A model generated the notes under the pieces. The model was not told the DNA's origin, did not search any database, and saw only the letters and a list, made by a program, of their open reading frames with translations. From Clostridia bacterium (GTDB lineage Bacteria > Bacillota > Clostridia > Oscillospirales > Acutalibacteraceae): DNA of 32,275 nucleotides. The stretch spans positions 1 to 32,275 of the forward strand of contig JAFSGB010000038.1 of the NCBI GenBank assembly GCA_017434895.1, written 5' to 3'. The first letter of the stretch is position 1; every line of letters starts with the position of its first letter. Shown one piece after another: positions 31,805-32,275 of this stretch. The translations under genes and the position numbers were made by a program.

Positions 31805-32275
31805 TTATTTATTGTCGTCTACATCTGTGTAGTCGGCTTCATAAACATTTGGGTCTGCTTGAGGCTCACCCTCGGCAGCACCCTCTGCACCTTGAGGGTT
31901 AGCAGCCTTGTAAATCTTTTCACTAATAGCAAAAATTTCTTTCTGCAAATCCTCTTGCTTAGCCTTAATAGCTTCGATATCCTCGCCCTTTAAGGCTTCC
32001 TTTAAAGCCTCTTTAGCGGCTTCAATTTTAGACTTTTCATCCTCGGTAATCTTGTCGCCAAGCTCGGAAATAGTCTTTTCAGTCTGGTAAATCATCTGGT
32101 CTGCACCGTTGCGAATGTCAACAGCCTCACGACGCTTTTTATCCTCTGCAGCATATTCCTCAGCCTCTTTAACGGCCTTGTCAATATCCTCTTTGGACAT
32201 GTTGGTATTAGACGTGATTGTGATATCATTTTCCTTGCCGGTGCCTAAATCCTTAGCAGAAACATGAACAATACC
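31805..32275 (-). CDS. dnaK: Chaperone protein DnaK, C-terminal part (cut by window edge)
   Basis: Last 156 codons of Hsp70; the frame is open to the right edge, so the start lies outside. The visible part begins in the substrate-binding domain at GIVHVSAKDLGTGKEN, a conserved DnaK segment, and continues through the helical lid (SKEDIDKAVKEAEEYAAEDKK in outline) to an acidic tail ending in DYTDVDDNK. The EVD-like acidic end resembles other bacterial DnaKs. It is transcribed towards dnaJ, the standard dnaK-dnaJ order. Confidence 0.96.
   Translation of the reverse strand, partial: GIVHVSAKDLGTGKENDITITSNTNMSKEDIDKAVKEAEEYAAEDKKRREAVDIRNGADQMIYQTEKTISELGDKITEDEKSKIEAAKEALKEALKGEDIEAIKAKQEDLQKEIFAISEKIYKAANPQGAEGAAEGEPQADPNVYEADYTDVDDNK

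Noticed and set aside
1-32275. CRISPR array, tRNA, rRNA or insertion sequence ends
   Set aside because: No regularly spaced repeats, no cloverleaf-like sequence with a TTCGA-type arm and no transposase were seen; only the serine recombinase is mobile.

Overview
The window reads as chromosomal DNA of a low-GC, Gram-positive Clostridia-type bacterium, possibly an Oscillospirales-like gut anaerobe; the order-level guess comes from memory of gene order, not a search. The supporting signs are DivIVA, SepF, YlmH and a YlbF/RicA-type protein next to miaB, mutS, mutL and miaA, a ribosomal L10 leader, a split transketolase and a GTP-type PEP carboxykinase. Strong Shine-Dalgarno sites and several TTG starts fit the same picture. 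Almost everything is core metabolism and housekeeping. The only clear mobile DNA is a large serine recombinase cut by the left edge.

Layout. 1-1600: C-terminal part of a large serine recombinase and a short stretch of non-genic or decayed DNA, the likely end of an integrated element. 1605-5245 (minus strand): a sugar-phosphate nucleotidyltransferase preceded by the deleted remains of a phosphotransferase gene, then (in transcription order) a PTS EIIC-like membrane protein, endonuclease III and a pyridoxal/pyridoxamine kinase. 5370-11922 (plus strand): a tight seven-gene run coding for a histidine phosphatase, RuvX, a PHP-domain phosphoesterase, an alpha/beta hydrolase, a membrane-anchored MurF, a D-Ala-D-Ala ligase and a CDF metal exporter. 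A strong bidirectional terminator separates it from pckG. 12003-14314 (minus): pckG with its own consensus promoter, and a GtrA-like membrane protein.

14418-28520 (minus): 14 closely packed genes downstream of one good promoter at 28553-28581. In transcription order they are miaB, ricA/ylbF-like, mutS, mutL, miaA, an HlyD-like membrane-fusion protein, yggS, sepF, ylmH, divIVA, lspA, an RluD-family pseudouridine synthase, and the two halves of transketolase. This run combines tRNA A37 modification, mismatch repair, Z-ring and septum functions, lipoprotein processing and pentose-phosphate metabolism. 28607-29383 (plus): nadE, divergent from miaB. 29401-32275 (minus): the end of dnaK, dnaJ, then rplJ and rplL behind an L10 autoregulatory leader and an attenuator.

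I found no convincing undescribed system, CRISPR array, tRNA or rRNA. The best second-look items are an internally deleted phosphotransferase pseudogene still expressed from an operator-like promoter, a MiaB that ends exactly before the TRAM domain, a MutL whose endonuclease motif has lost its last Glu, a RicA-like protein with a five-cysteine tail, and rplJL separated from rplKA and rpoBC. No stretch over 300 bases lacks a gene.
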